Numbered from the stretch's first letter, positions 43,659 to 53,074 are shown. The stretch: DNA of 64,000 nucleotides from an uncultured Lachnospiraceae bacterium (GCA_910588955.1 CAJURQ010000001.1:62001-126000), one strand, 5' to 3'. The notes: generated from the letters alone by a model not told the origin. Numbers and translations: made by a program.

Positions 43659-43971
43659 GTATACTTATGCCGAAAACCTCTCTGCCAAAACGTCCAAGGA
43701 TTACAAATAGGCATAGAACAGGTACAAAAGGCGGCGAAAGAATTACTGGAATAAAAATTTTTTCAACTTTTTATGAGGTTGTATTTTCTCATTTTGCCAT
43801 GTAAAATAAGATCGTATGAAACCATAAAAAGCGGAGCGTTTCCGTATAGAAGCTAAAAAGGAGTGAGTGTTTGTTGAAGAAGACCACGGTATCATAGCAA
43901 TGGCTATGACATTTCAAATTTAAATTGTGATAGCCATTGCGTTTCCTAAAGAAAATAATTAGGAGGCAGCT
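43659..43971 (+). other. Intergenic region with a strong hairpin
   Basis: These 313 bases hold no convincing gene. GCAATGGCTATGACA (43897-43911) pairs with TGTGATAGCCATTGC (43926-43940), 14 of 15 pairs, closing a short AT loop about 30 bases before the CD3324-type gene; no T run follows. AGGAGG at 43961-43966 is the ribosome binding site of that gene. Confidence 0.65.
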
Positions 43972-44271
43972 ATGAGCTATAAACGGGCGGATGATATTCT
44001 GCCGGAAAATATTCTTGAGATCCTGCAGATGTATGTGAGCGGCGAGGCGATCTATGTGCCTAAGAAGAAAGAATGCAGAAAAAGATGGGGTTCTTCCACA
44101 GGGGTGAACGAAAAACTGCGGAGCAGAAACGAACAGATTCTGGAACAGCATCGGATGGGAACATCGACAAAGGAATTAGCGCTGCAATATTATCTGACGG
44201 AAAAGAGTATACAGAGGATTCTCAGAGAAATGCAAATGAAACCTCCTATGGAGCAATGCGGATTTGAGTAG
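43972..44271 (+). CDS. CD3324-family helix-turn-helix protein
   Basis: A 99-residue protein. SYKRADDILPENILEILQMYV at the start, the basic centre with KKRWG-like residues, and the end ELALQYYLTEKSIQRILREM match small clostridial proteins named after CD3324, which have a Mor/HTH-like C-terminal half (TSTKELALQYYLTEKSIQRIL). It probably binds DNA. Perfect AGGAGG stands upstream. The RNHCP gene follows after 12 bases. Confidence 0.8.
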   Translation: MSYKRADDILPENILEILQMYVSGEAIYVPKKKECRKRWGSSTGVNEKLRSRNEQILEQHRMGTSTKELALQYYLTEKSIQRILREMQMKPPMEQCGFE

Positions 44272-44283
44272 GAGGGAAGAAAA

Positions 44284-44709
44284 TTGAATAGGGAAAATAA
44301 AAGAAAAACATTTGAAAAGGGATATTACAAAAATCATGCCTGTGATGAGAGTTTTGTATGCAAGGTATGTGGGCGGCAGGTAATCCCGGACGGCGCGGGC
44401 AGCAGGCACAGAAATCACTGTCCGAATTGTCTGACAAGCCTGCATGTGGACGTGGAGCCGGGAGACCGTGCTTCGGACTGCGGCGGCTATATGGAGGCTG
44501 TAGCGGTCTGGGTCAGAAAAAACGGGGAGTGGGCGATCATACACCGCTGCCGCCAATGTGGCGAAATGAGTTCCAATCGCATCGCGGCGGACGACAATCC
44601 CATGAAGCTGATGTCCATTGCGATGAAACCGCTCACCTCATCACCCTTTCCGATCGAGCGGATTGAGGAGATGACGAGACTGATGGGCGGGGCGGGCAGT
44701 ATATCCTAA
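44284..44709 (+). CDS. RNHCP-domain protein
   Basis: A 141-residue protein with FVCKVCGRQV, then GSRHRNHCPNCLTSLHVD, the RNHCP motif that names the family, then HRCRQCGEMSSNRIAADDNP. Five to six cysteines and histidines form zinc-binding pairs. Its function is unknown in the family. AGGAGGGAAG lies upstream of a TTG/ATG cluster; the annotated start gives MNRENKRKTFEKG. It is followed by a terminator, so it and the CD3324-like gene form a two-gene unit. Confidence 0.85.
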   Translation: MNRENKRKTFEKGYYKNHACDESFVCKVCGRQVIPDGAGSRHRNHCPNCLTSLHVDVEPGDRASDCGGYMEAVAVWVRKNGEWAIIHRCRQCGEMSSNRIAADDNPMKLMSIAMKPLTSSPFPIERIEEMTRLMGGAGSIS

Positions 44710-44734
44710 TGTTTTGAGGTTTAAATTGCGAAAG

Positions 44735-44758
44735 AGCCGGGAAATCCCCGGCTTTTTT
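44735..44758 (+). terminator. Rho-independent terminator
   Basis: AGCCGGG (44735-44741) pairs with CCCGGCT (44747-44753), followed by TTTTT. Confidence 0.9.
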
Positions 44759-44892
44759 GTAACGTTGAACTGTTTTTTTACTTTTCGATGACTCATTCGG
44801 GCAGATGACAATACATGTATTTTATGGTACGATAAAAAGGAAATATCGGCGGGGAACGGTATATATTATAAAAACCGGGAAAGAGAGTGGGT

Positions 44893-47445
44893 ATGATAAT
44901 ACATATTTTGGTGTATGTGATACAGTTGATTGGTATCCTTGTTCCTTTTGCGGGATGCGTTATTCTCTTAAAAAGGGTAAAAAGCAATGCATCCATGTAT
45001 CTTCTGCTGACGAATCTCGGCTGTCTGATCATTAACGGCAGCTATCTGCTTCTTCTTTTATCGACGACCCATGAGGGCGCGCATATCGCCTTAAAAATGG
45101 AATACTTCGGCAATGTTGTCTTCTATTTGATGTTCGCCATGTTTTTATGGACTTATATGCGTCTGAAGCGTTATAAATGGGCGGTAGCGCTTATTTCTGT
45201 CTGGTCTGCGCTGGATGCCGTCTTGCTTTTTCTGATCTGGACGGGCGATCATTTCGGGCTGGTATTTCAAAATCTCGGATTTGAATGGAGTGAGAAAACG
45301 GGGCTTGTCATGATACATATTGCTCCGGGAATTTTTTATCTGATTCACTACTGCATCGTTTGTATAATCGGTCTGTGCGGTATGCTCTACACGACAATCC
45401 GGATGTTTATCGTGCAGATTCCGACGGAGCGGAATAACCTTGCAAGGCTGGCTGGCGCGCAGTGCGTGATTACGGCTTCATTGGCGGTAACGCTTCGGTT
45501 TAATTTTTCTTTTGATATCGTCCCGGTTTGCGCGTCGTTATCCGTTTTAGCGATTATTATAGGGGTTCATAAGAATGAGTTTTTCGGCATTACGGAGCTT
45601 GGGCGGCAATGGGCATTTGAGCAGATGCCGGATGCATTCATTGTTGTGGACGAAATGTACGGATATTTGGACTCCAACGCATACGCGGGGAAAGTGTTTC
45701 CTGAGTTGGAGCGTATGCGTAAAAATGAGATGGTATCGGGCGACGTGTGCCGGCTTTTTATGAACACGGATGAAATACAGCGGATTGCGGGCAAATACTA
45801 TCATAAAAAGAAGATGGAAATGCGGGAGAACGGAAGGCTTACCGGATACAGTATGCTGCTGGTGGACGTTACGGAGCAGTATGAGCTGATGGAGCGCGTC
45901 AAGCAGGAAAAGGAGCGTGCGGACGAGGCGAACCGGGCGAAATCCGCCTTTGTGTCGAACGTTTCCCACGAAATCCGGACGCCGATGAATGCCATTGTGG
46001 GAATGACGCAGATTATGCTTCGCAGGGATCTGCCCAAACAGGATAAAGACTATCTGCTCAATATACAAAACTCCGGGAACGCGCTGCTTGCAATGATCAA
46101 CGACCTCTTGGATATGTCGAAGATTGAGGCGGGTAAGATGGAACTTGTGGACGAGGAATACAGTTTCATGTCCATGTTGAGCGACCTTAGCATGATCATC
46201 TTAAACAGGATTGGCGCGAAACCGGTAGAGCTGTTGTTTGATATTGACCCGGATATTCCGGAAAAACTTTACGGCGATGCGCTGCGAATCCGGCAGGTCA
46301 TTATTAATCTGATGAATAATGCCACGAAATTTACCGAAGAGGGTTATGTATGCCTGAGCGTGGAAGTGAAGCAGGTGATACAGGATGACATGGAATTACT
46401 GATCACGGTGAAAGATACCGGACAGGGAATCAGGGAGGAGGATCTGACAAAGCTGTTTGGTTCTTTCCAGCAGGTTGATACACAGAAAAACCACCACAAA
46501 GAGGGAACAGGGCTGGGGCTTTCCATTTCTAAACAGTTGGTGGAACTGATGAACGGACATATCGGCGTGACGAGCGAATATGGGAAGGGCAGCTCGTTTT
46601 ATTTTACCATACATCAAAAGGTTGTGGACGGTCGCAGGGCAGCTGATATTACAGAAAAAAAAGGTGTGGCTGTGGCAGGAAATATGAAGAGCGCGGCGGC
46701 AGAGGAAATGTTGAAAAAGCTTGCCGATTTTTATGGGCTGCCGTTTGTGGAGCATATTGTGCCGGATGCTCCCTCGGGAATGTTTTATTTTACGGATTTC
46801 TATGAGATGCTGAGTGAGGAAGAAAAGCAAAAGTTAAGGGATGCGGATGCGGTTGTGTGCGGTTTACAAAATCCTATGACGGAAAGCAGTGCACCGGAAG
46901 ATATTCTGACCATGAATAAACCGCTTTACAGTTTTAACTTCTGCAATCTGATAGAGAACGGGCAGGGTCTGGAAGAGGAAAAGGAAAACCCTGCAAGTCA
47001 GGCGGCGGGCGAAACAAAAGAGGCGGCGGCTGAGTCTGATACGGAAGAAGCAGAGTTTACGGCGCCGGATGCGAGGGTCTTGATCGTCGATGATAATGAG
47101 ATCAACCGCATGGTGGCGGAGGAAATGTTAAAACCGCTGAAAATGCATATAGAGACGGCTTTGGACGGGAAGCAGGCGCTTAAGCTGGTGCAGGAAAACC
47201 ACTATGACATGATTTTTATGGATCATCTGATGCCTGTGATGAATGGGATCGAGACGACGCAGGCCATACGGAAACTGGACGGTGCGTATTATAAAAAGGT
47301 GCCGATCATAGCCCTGACGGCGAACACGGCAAAAGAACAGCGGGAGGAATACAGGCAGGCGGGAATGTCAGACTATCTGTCAAAGCCTCTCGATATGGAG
47401 GATATTTATCGGACGGTCAAAAAATGGCTTGCTCACAGTAGTTAG
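44893..47445 (+). CDS. Hybrid histidine kinase with 7TM sensor and receiver domain
   Basis: An 850-residue membrane sensor. Residues 1-215 contain about seven hydrophobic segments of the histidine-kinase 7TM type. A PAS-like region (about 235-320) and a short coiled coil (YELMERVKQEKERADEANRAK) lead to HisKA with VSHEIRTPMNAIVG (phospho-acceptor His359). HATPase_c follows with NATKFTEEG, DTGQGI and GTGLGLSI. A linker with a weak receiver-like region precedes the C-terminal receiver VLIVDDNEINR...MIFMDHLMP (phospho-acceptor Asp777). It has no DNA-binding output of its own. ATG 44893 has AGAGAG upstream. No separate response regulator lies nearby. Confidence 0.9.
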   Translation: MIIHILVYVIQLIGILVPFAGCVILLKRVKSNASMYLLLTNLGCLIINGSYLLLLLSTTHEGAHIALKMEYFGNVVFYLMFAMFLWTYMRLKRYKWAVALISVWSALDAVLLFLIWTGDHFGLVFQNLGFEWSEKTGLVMIHIAPGIFYLIHYCIVCIIGLCGMLYTTIRMFIVQIPTERNNLARLAGAQCVITASLAVTLRFNFSFDIVPVCASLSVLAIIIGVHKNEFFGITELGRQWAFEQMPDAFIVVDEMYGYLDSNAYAGKVFPELERMRKNEMVSGDVCRLFMNTDEIQRIAGKYYHKKKMEMRENGRLTGYSMLLVDVTEQYELMERVKQEKERADEANRAKSAFVSNVSHEIRTPMNAIVGMTQIMLRRDLPKQDKDYLLNIQNSGNALLAMINDLLDMSKIEAGKMELVDEEYSFMSMLSDLSMIILNRIGAKPVELLFDIDPDIPEKLYGDALRIRQVIINLMNNATKFTEEGYVCLSVEVKQVIQDDMELLITVKDTGQGIREEDLTKLFGSFQQVDTQKNHHKEGTGLGLSISKQLVELMNGHIGVTSEYGKGSSFYFTIHQKVVDGRRAADITEKKGVAVAGNMKSAAAEEMLKKLADFYGLPFVEHIVPDAPSGMFYFTDFYEMLSEEEKQKLRDADAVVCGLQNPMTESSAPEDILTMNKPLYSFNFCNLIENGQGLEEEKENPASQAAGETKEAAAESDTEEAEFTAPDARVLIVDDNEINRMVAEEMLKPLKMHIETALDGKQALKLVQENHYDMIFMDHLMPVMNGIETTQAIRKLDGAYYKKVPIIALTANTAKEQREEYRQAGMSDYLSKPLDMEDIYRTVKKWLAHSS

Positions 47446-47537
47446 AGGACAAAAAGCAGGGTTTGAGGGACAGAGCGGTTTGCGGGCGCTTTTATGTGGT
47501 AAGATGGGGCATAGTGAGAAAAGTATGGGGAGTGTGT

Positions 47538-48080
47538 ATGACGATAGAAACTGACAGACTTTTATTACGCGACTATACCGTGGATGACTATGAGGCATTA
47601 TACGAAATCATGTCAGACCCGGAGACGATGCGGCACTATCCGAAACCTTTTGATGAAGAAAAGACAAGAAACTGGATTCAGTGGAATCTGGATAACTATC
47701 GGAAATACGGATTCGGTCTGTGGGCTGTCATCTTGAAAGATACGGGTGCGTTTATCGGGGACTGCGGGATTACCTTGCAGAGTATCGACGGAGAAATGCT
47801 TCCGGAAATCGGGTATCATATCCATAAAAAGCATTGGAGAAAAGGGTATGGGAGCGAAGCGGCGAAAGCAGTCAGGGACTGGGTATTTCAGCATACAAAA
47901 TATGAAGCGGTATATTCTTATATGAAATATACAAACGAGGCTTCCTATCGGACGGCTATGGCAAATGGCATGAGAAAGGTAAAGGAGTATCCCGATGAAA
48001 AGAATGGTATTTCTTATGCCTATGCGATTACGCGTTCGAAGTGGGAAGAAATAAGGAGAGAACATCATGCCAATTATTAA
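47538..48080 (+). CDS. GNAT-family N-acetyltransferase (RimJ/RimL type)
   Basis: A 180-residue acetyltransferase of the Acetyltransf_3 type: TDRLLLRDYTVDDYEALYEIMSDPETM at the start, then LPEIGYHIHKKHWRKGYGSEAAKAV holding the acetyl-CoA loop (R/Q-x-x-G-x-G/A), and YTNEASYRTAMANGMRKV near the end. Substrate unknown; the relatives acetylate ribosomal protein ends, aminoglycosides or small amines. It overlaps the following methyltransferase by 14 bases. Confidence 0.88.
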   Translation: MTIETDRLLLRDYTVDDYEALYEIMSDPETMRHYPKPFDEEKTRNWIQWNLDNYRKYGFGLWAVILKDTGAFIGDCGITLQSIDGEMLPEIGYHIHKKHWRKGYGSEAAKAVRDWVFQHTKYEAVYSYMKYTNEASYRTAMANGMRKVKEYPDEKNGISYAYAITRSKWEEIRREHHANY

Positions 48081-48849
48081 GGGATTGGAGTGGACCTTTG
48101 ACACGGTGGCTGCACAGTATGAAAAACTGCGCCCGGAATATGTGGCGGAGTTATATGAGGATATTTTTAGCTACAAGAGAATTGACCAGTCAAGTCATGC
48201 CTTGGAGGTGGGAATCGGCGGCGGACAGGCGACCCTTCCGATTTTAAAGACAGGGTGTAGGGTGACTGCGGTGGAATACGGAGAGAATTTTTCGCAGTTG
48301 TGTCATCAGAAGTTTCGGGAATTTCCCGGCTTTTCGGCGGTGACGTCCAAATTCGAGGATTTTGCCGGGGAGAGCGATTCCTATGACCTGATTTATTCAG
48401 CGTCCGCCTTTCATTGGGTGCCGGAGGAAATCGGATATCGGAAAGTGTTTGATTTACTGAAAAGCGGCGGCGTCTTTGCCCGCTTTGCAAACCATCCGTA
48501 CAAAGATAAGGGCAGGGAGGAAATGTCTCAGGCAATTCAGAAAGTATATGATGCGTATATGCCAAACGCTGCGGAAGGCAGCGAGTACAGCGAAAAGGAG
48601 GCGGAGGAAAGGGCGGAGACTGCGCGAAAATATGGGTTTACGGATATCAGTTATAAACTTTACCACAGGACGCGAAGTTTTACGGCGAAAGAGTATACCG
48701 CCCTTCTGGGAACCTATTCCGACCATATGGTGATTGAGGAGGAGACGAGGAAAAAGTTTTTTGCGGAGATTGAGCAGGTAATCAATCAATTCGGGGGACA
48801 GATTACGCTGTATGATACGATTGACTTAGAGCTTGCGAGGAAACCGTAG
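48067..48849 (+). CDS. SAM-dependent methyltransferase (paralogue of the one at 42.9 kb)
   Basis: A 260-residue class I methyltransferase. ALEVGIGGGQATLPILKTGC is the SAM-binding loop and following helix, TAVEYGENFSQLC the second motif, and IYSASAFHWVPEEIGYRKVF the third. The last two closely echo the protein at 42900-43658. AAGGAGAG precedes ATG 48067, inside the end of the acetyltransferase gene, so the two are translationally coupled. Confidence 0.86.
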   Translation: MPIIKGLEWTFDTVAAQYEKLRPEYVAELYEDIFSYKRIDQSSHALEVGIGGGQATLPILKTGCRVTAVEYGENFSQLCHQKFREFPGFSAVTSKFEDFAGESDSYDLIYSASAFHWVPEEIGYRKVFDLLKSGGVFARFANHPYKDKGREEMSQAIQKVYDAYMPNAAEGSEYSEKEAEERAETARKYGFTDISYKLYHRTRSFTAKEYTALLGTYSDHMVIEEETRKKFFAEIEQVINQFGGQITLYDTIDLELARKP

Positions 48850-48974
48850 AAGGCGGGATGCGGGCGGAGAAATTTAGTGCATAAAAGAATAAGGGTGAAG
48901 GCGGAAAGCTTTTCCTGCACGTCTGTGTCTGAGACGCTGTCGTAAGCTTGTGCTACACTGAAATGAGGAAAAAT

Positions 48975-49742
48975 ATGGACAGTGATAAAATTATTGATAA
49001 CAACAAGAGATACTGGAATGAGCACGCGGATTTCTGGTTTGGCACGACCGCTTTGCCGGAATATGGGGTAAACTTTGTCACAGAGAATGAGCTGCATTTC
49101 TTTCAGGATGTGGCAGGTAAAAAAGTGCTGGAGATATGCTGCGGAAGCGGTCATTCCCTGAAGTATCTGGGAGACAGAAAGGCGGAGGAGCTTTGGGGAT
49201 TGGATGTTTCACAAAGTCAGCTTGACCATGCCGGGGAGTACTTAAAAGAAAACGGTTACCCTGCGAAACTGCTGTGTGCTTCCATGGAAGAGAATACAGA
49301 TATTCCAACCAATTATTTTGACTATGTGTATTCTATTTATGGGATTGGGTGGACAACGGATTTACAGGGAACTTTCCGAAAGATAGCCTCCTATCTGAAA
49401 AAGGACGGGATTTTTATTTTTAGCTGGCATCATCCGTTACATTATTGTGTGTCATGGTCTTGTGAGGAACGAAATATCATTGAAGGCGAAAACTTGATTT
49501 TCACAAGAAGCTATTTTGACGAATCTTATTTCAAAATGCCTGTCCATGACAGTGAAGTCATTTTGTGCAACCGAAAAATATCAACATATATCAATACGCT
49601 GGCGGACGCCGGGTTTGTCATCGAGCGGATGGTGGAGCAGAATGACAGAGAGACGCTGGAGAATCAGGAAGATAGGAGCACAAAGGCGAGAAAGGGGAGA
49701 ATGTGCCCAATTTCGATGTGTTTTAAAGCGAGGAAGCAGTAG
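48975..49742 (+). CDS. SAM-dependent methyltransferase
   Basis: A 255-residue class I methyltransferase of another subgroup. KVLEICCGSGHSLKYLG is the SAM loop, ELWGLDVSQSQLDHA the acidic ribose-binding strand, FDYVYSIYGIGWTTDL motif III, and KDGIFIFSWHHPLHYCV the later strand. RYWNEHADFW at the N-terminus is common in proteins annotated as small-molecule methyltransferases. ATG 48975 is favoured because GAGGAAAA stands before it. Substrate unknown. Confidence 0.85.
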   Translation: MDSDKIIDNNKRYWNEHADFWFGTTALPEYGVNFVTENELHFFQDVAGKKVLEICCGSGHSLKYLGDRKAEELWGLDVSQSQLDHAGEYLKENGYPAKLLCASMEENTDIPTNYFDYVYSIYGIGWTTDLQGTFRKIASYLKKDGIFIFSWHHPLHYCVSWSCEERNIIEGENLIFTRSYFDESYFKMPVHDSEVILCNRKISTYINTLADAGFVIERMVEQNDRETLENQEDRSTKARKGRMCPISMCFKARKQ

Positions 49743-49757
49743 GTGAGGAAGATACTT

Positions 49758-50567
49758 ATGAAGAAAAGGAAAATAGCGCTGGCGGCAGGCGCAGTCATGC
49801 TTGTGCTTTCCGCCTGCGGGCAGACAAAGAGCGCGGAAGAGACGCAGGAAGATGCAGGGAGCCTTGTCATTGAAAAAATTGATGACGCAGAGAAGATGCA
49901 GGAAACGCAGACTGCCGATCAAAACGATACAAGTTTGACGGAGAGCATGGAAGAGGAGAAACTGTCAGCAACTACAAAAGGTGATGCGCCGGAAAAGAAG
50001 GACAATACCAATCCGGCAGAAAACCCGGAAGAGGAAGGGCAGACAGCATCTGATGGACAGGAACCGATACAAAATCAGCAGGGTCAGACAGAGGAATTGA
50101 CAAATGATAGAAATCCACTGTATGAAGCATTTCTGAAAAATGAAATCAGCGTGGCAAATCCATACGTGGAAGGCATGGAGCTGACCGTTATGGATGATGA
50201 AAAGTATGAATCCGAATTTGAGGACGCACAGAAAAAGTATGCTTATGTGGACGTAAATGGGGATGAAAATCCGGAGCTTATTTTTAAAATTAGTTCCTAT
50301 CCCAGTGAACTGATGTATCTTTTGGGAGTATGCGATAACGAACTGGTCTGTTTTGACGTGTTTGAGACACATACAAAAAATATGTCGTTTGGCGTGTATG
50401 ATTATGGTCTTGTATGGGAAGTGCAGGATTACGACGGCTTTGTCATGTATGTCTATAGTTATACGGCAGACGGGCGGCGCATGGAGGCCAGAAGTTTTAC
50501 GAAAGAGAATGAGGCGGACATCGCGGCTTATGAGGGAGAAGATGTGGAATGGATTGATTGGCAATAA
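49758..50567 (+). CDS. Putative lipoprotein
   Basis: A 269-residue secreted lipoprotein. KKRKIALAAGAVMLVLSAC is the signal with lipobox LSAC. A low-complexity acidic region rich in Glu, Thr and Gln (about residues 25-125) acts as a spacer. The C-terminal domain of about 140 residues has AYVDVNGDENPELIFKIS, a calcium-loop-like segment (DVNGDENPE) found in clostridial lipoproteins. GAGGAAG precedes ATG 49758. Function unknown. Confidence 0.75.
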   Translation: MKKRKIALAAGAVMLVLSACGQTKSAEETQEDAGSLVIEKIDDAEKMQETQTADQNDTSLTESMEEEKLSATTKGDAPEKKDNTNPAENPEEEGQTASDGQEPIQNQQGQTEELTNDRNPLYEAFLKNEISVANPYVEGMELTVMDDEKYESEFEDAQKKYAYVDVNGDENPELIFKISSYPSELMYLLGVCDNELVCFDVFETHTKNMSFGVYDYGLVWEVQDYDGFVMYVYSYTADGRRMEARSFTKENEADIAAYEGEDVEWIDWQ

Positions 50568-50574
50568 AAAACTG

Positions 50575-50626
50575 TTGACATATATAGGTCATCTATATAT
50601 AATGTATATATAGATAATCTATATAT
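50575..50626 (+). promoter_or_regulatory. Promoter of the padR gene with two operator-like palindromes
   Basis: TTGACA (50575-50580) and TATAAT (50598-50603) are 17 bases apart, a consensus sigma-A promoter. TATATAGGTCATCTATATA begins at 50581 in the spacer. ATATATAGATAATCTATATA begins at 50606, just after the -10, and is a perfect palindrome except the centre. Two sites flanking the -10 fit autorepression by the PadR protein. Confidence 0.8.
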
Positions 50627-50641
50627 GAAGGAGGCGGTAAC

Positions 50642-50974
50642 ATGGCAATAGACAAAGCGTTGATCTCCGGAAGTACTTCCATGCTGATTCTGCGCCTTTT
50701 GGAAGAGAAGGACATGTACGGATACGAGATGATCGAGACGCTGCAGAAGAAGTCCGAAAATGTATTTGTGCTGAAAGCGGGAACGCTCTATCCTCTGCTG
50801 CATTCCTTGGAGGGAAAGAACTATCTGACGTCCTACGAGGATGAAGTGAATGGAAAGCAGCGCAAATATTACAGCATCACCAAGGCAGGAAGAAAGTATT
50901 TGCGATCCAGAATGGAGGAGTGGAAGGAATATCAGACTGCGGTGGTTCACGTACTTGGGGAGGTGTTCGTATGA
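50642..50974 (+). CDS. PadR-family transcriptional regulator
   Basis: A 110-residue winged-helix regulator: STSMLILRLLEEKDMYGYEMIETLQKKS is the PadR signature, followed by LKAGTLYPLLHSLEGKNYLTSYEDEV and YYSITKAGRKYL. It lacks the longer C-terminal coiled coil, so it belongs to the short PadR group. GAAGGAGG precedes ATG 50642. It overlaps the next gene by four bases (ATGA), so it probably controls it. Confidence 0.93.
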   Translation: MAIDKALISGSTSMLILRLLEEKDMYGYEMIETLQKKSENVFVLKAGTLYPLLHSLEGKNYLTSYEDEVNGKQRKYYSITKAGRKYLRSRMEEWKEYQTAVVHVLGEVFV

Positions 50975-52308
50975 CAAAGGAATCTTTTATCAGCAATGTC
51001 ACGGAACAGATCAGGTGCGTCAGGGCAAGGGACGGTATTGCCAGAGAACTTTCGGACCATATCGCCGATCAGGCGGAAGCCTATGAAGCGAAAGGCGAGT
51101 CCCATGAGGAGGCAGTCAAGAGAGCGGTGGAGGAGATGGGGGACCCGGTGGAAGTGGGCGTGGAGCTGGACAGAATCCATCGTCCACAGGTCGATTACAG
51201 GCTGATTGGGATGGCATTTTTGTTTCACGTAGCAGGTTTCTTTCTCGTCTGGAAATTGGGTGATTTCTCGCAGCATCCGGAATCTATTGCGAGACAATGT
51301 GCCGTCTTATTTCTTTCTTTCGGGGTAATGGCCGGCATGTATTTTCTGGACTACAGCTTTATCGCAAGATATGCTTACGGTATCTGGTTCTTTGTCACAA
51401 TTGCCATATGGATCGGCAATCTGTTTCTCGTGCGGGAAGGAAGGATTCCCAGCGTGATGCTGAGTTACCTCTATGTACCGATTTTTGCGGGAATCCTGTA
51501 TCGGATGAGAAAAGGGGGATATCGCGAGGTCCTGTGGGCAATGGGGATGTTGATGGTTAACGCATGTTTTGCACAGTTCCTGTCAGGAACACCTGCAGCG
51601 GCAAACATCTATGTGATGTGTACGGTTCTGCTTGTCATTGCTGCGGCAAAAGGATGGTTTTCGGAGCCAAGGAGGATTACAGCGACGGTGGTGACAGGCG
51701 TGCTGGTGTTATTGCCGGCGGCGCTGATCATCATGACATTTGTTTTATTCGGATTCGGAGACGGATTTCGGGCACATCGTCTGTTGGCGTGGCTGCATCC
51801 GGAGCAATATGCAAAAGAAGCCGGCTTTACGTATCTGTGGCTCAGGCAGGAATGGGGGATGGCAAGGCTGATCGGTGCGGCTGATCACAGTTTATTGCAA
51901 GGGGACAGTCTGATCGGACCCTATTTCACAGAACCGTTCATTTTGGTTCAACTGGTGCGCAGTTATGGAATATTGGCGGGCGCGGCTTTAGTTGCGGCGT
52001 TTGCGGCAGTGGCCGTGCGGGCATTTCAGATTATAAAACGCCAAAAGAACCAGCTTGGTTTTATGATGTCTGTCGCCTGCTTTATGGTTATTTTGCTGAA
52101 TTGTGTGGAAGGGGTTCTGATTAATACGGGATACTATCCTGTGAGTAATATACAGTTTCCCTTTGTGTCCTACAATGCGTGTACGGGGATTACCTATGCG
52201 GTGATGATCGGACTGCTGCTCAGTATTTATCGCCATGAGAGGATCATCACGGAAGAGACATGGAAGCGACCTGTGTGGCGGTTAACGGTAAAATGGGAGA
52301 AGAGGTAG
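50971..52308 (+). CDS. FtsW/RodA/SpoVE-like membrane protein with an N-terminal permease-prefix domain
   Basis: A 445-residue protein. Residues 1-70 form the small helical domain often found after PadR genes (ELSDHIADQAEAYEAKGESHEEAVKRAVEEMGDP). About ten membrane segments follow. The C-terminal half resembles SEDS proteins: RLLAWLHPEQ, then QGDSLIGPYF, FILVQLVRSYGI and NTGYYPVSNIQFPFVSYN. SEDS proteins polymerise glycan strands in wall growth. Conservation is weak, so the catalytic role is uncertain. PadR plus prefix-domain SEDS pairs recur in Firmicutes. Confidence 0.8.
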   Translation: MTKESFISNVTEQIRCVRARDGIARELSDHIADQAEAYEAKGESHEEAVKRAVEEMGDPVEVGVELDRIHRPQVDYRLIGMAFLFHVAGFFLVWKLGDFSQHPESIARQCAVLFLSFGVMAGMYFLDYSFIARYAYGIWFFVTIAIWIGNLFLVREGRIPSVMLSYLYVPIFAGILYRMRKGGYREVLWAMGMLMVNACFAQFLSGTPAAANIYVMCTVLLVIAAAKGWFSEPRRITATVVTGVLVLLPAALIIMTFVLFGFGDGFRAHRLLAWLHPEQYAKEAGFTYLWLRQEWGMARLIGAADHSLLQGDSLIGPYFTEPFILVQLVRSYGILAGAALVAAFAAVAVRAFQIIKRQKNQLGFMMSVACFMVILLNCVEGVLINTGYYPVSNIQFPFVSYNACTGITYAVMIGLLLSIYRHERIITEETWKRPVWRLTVKWEKR

Positions 52309-52342
52309 AGGAAAATCCTTTACCTTTTCTTTTTTATGCGCA

Positions 52343-52426
52343 GACCCGCATATGGAAGTTTGCTGTTTCACAGCATGCGGGTCGTGCGGCGAGTAGGGAG
52401 AAAATCTTCCCTACTCGATTATTATT
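52343..52426 (+). terminator. Hairpin followed by a rho-independent terminator
   Basis: GACCCGCAT (52343-52351) pairs with ATGCGGGTC (52375-52383). Then CGAGTAGGGA (52390-52399) pairs with TCCCTACTCG (52408-52417), and a T-rich run follows. This ends the PadR unit. Confidence 0.85.
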
Positions 52427-52558
52427 TTTTAATCCTTTTGGCAGTTTGATTCGTTATGATATATAGACAGGCGCGGATTCAGGAATCTGTCTCGGATATT
52501 TTGCCGGGAATTGTCGTTTTCAAGCATATAATGCGGTGCAGGAAAGGGGGCGGGGCAT

Positions 52559-53074
52559 GTGAGCGACGACGAACTGATTGACAGAATCAAGAGCGGTGAC
52601 GAAGCGGCGGCGGAAGAGCTGATTGACCGCTATTATGCCGCTATCTTGCGGTACTGCGGCTGGCATTGTCCCGATCCGGAAAGGGCGGAGGATTTGACGC
52701 AGGAAACCTTTTTGAAGCTGTTTCGCAGTCTCCCGGCTTACAGGGGCAGAAACAAATTCAAGGCATATTTATATACGATTGCCAACCGTCTCTGCATTGA
52801 CGAGAGCAGAAAAATGCCTTTCTATTCGCTGAAAGATGCGGAGGAGCTGGCGAGCGGGAAAAACGAGATCACACAGGCGGAAGACCGGGAGGAAATCGGC
52901 CGTCTGCTCGGTGTCTTATCGGAAGTGCAGAGGGAGGCGGTGCTCTTGCGTTTTGGGCAGGAACTGGGGTTTGCGGAGATCGCAAAAGTGATGGGCTGCA
53001 GCAGGCGGACGGCACAGAGCCGGGTCAGGAACGGGCTTCGGCTGATGAGAAGGGAGTTTGGGGATGAGCGATAG
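52559..53074 (+). CDS. RNA polymerase sigma factor, sigma-70/ECF type
   Basis: A 171-residue ECF-type sigma factor. Region 2 has AAEELIDRYYAAILRYC, ERAEDLTQETFLKLFRSLPAY and FKAYLYTIANRLCID. Region 4 has EVQREAVLLRFGQELGFAEIAKVMGCSRRTAQSRVRNGL. GTG 52559 has GGAAAGGGGGCGGGG upstream. The next gene overlaps it by 11 bases, and the transporter genes follow, so the sigma factor probably drives its own operon in answer to an envelope signal. Confidence 0.92.
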   Translation: MSDDELIDRIKSGDEAAAEELIDRYYAAILRYCGWHCPDPERAEDLTQETFLKLFRSLPAYRGRNKFKAYLYTIANRLCIDESRKMPFYSLKDAEELASGKNEITQAEDREEIGRLLGVLSEVQREAVLLRFGQELGFAEIAKVMGCSRRTAQSRVRNGLRLMRREFGDER

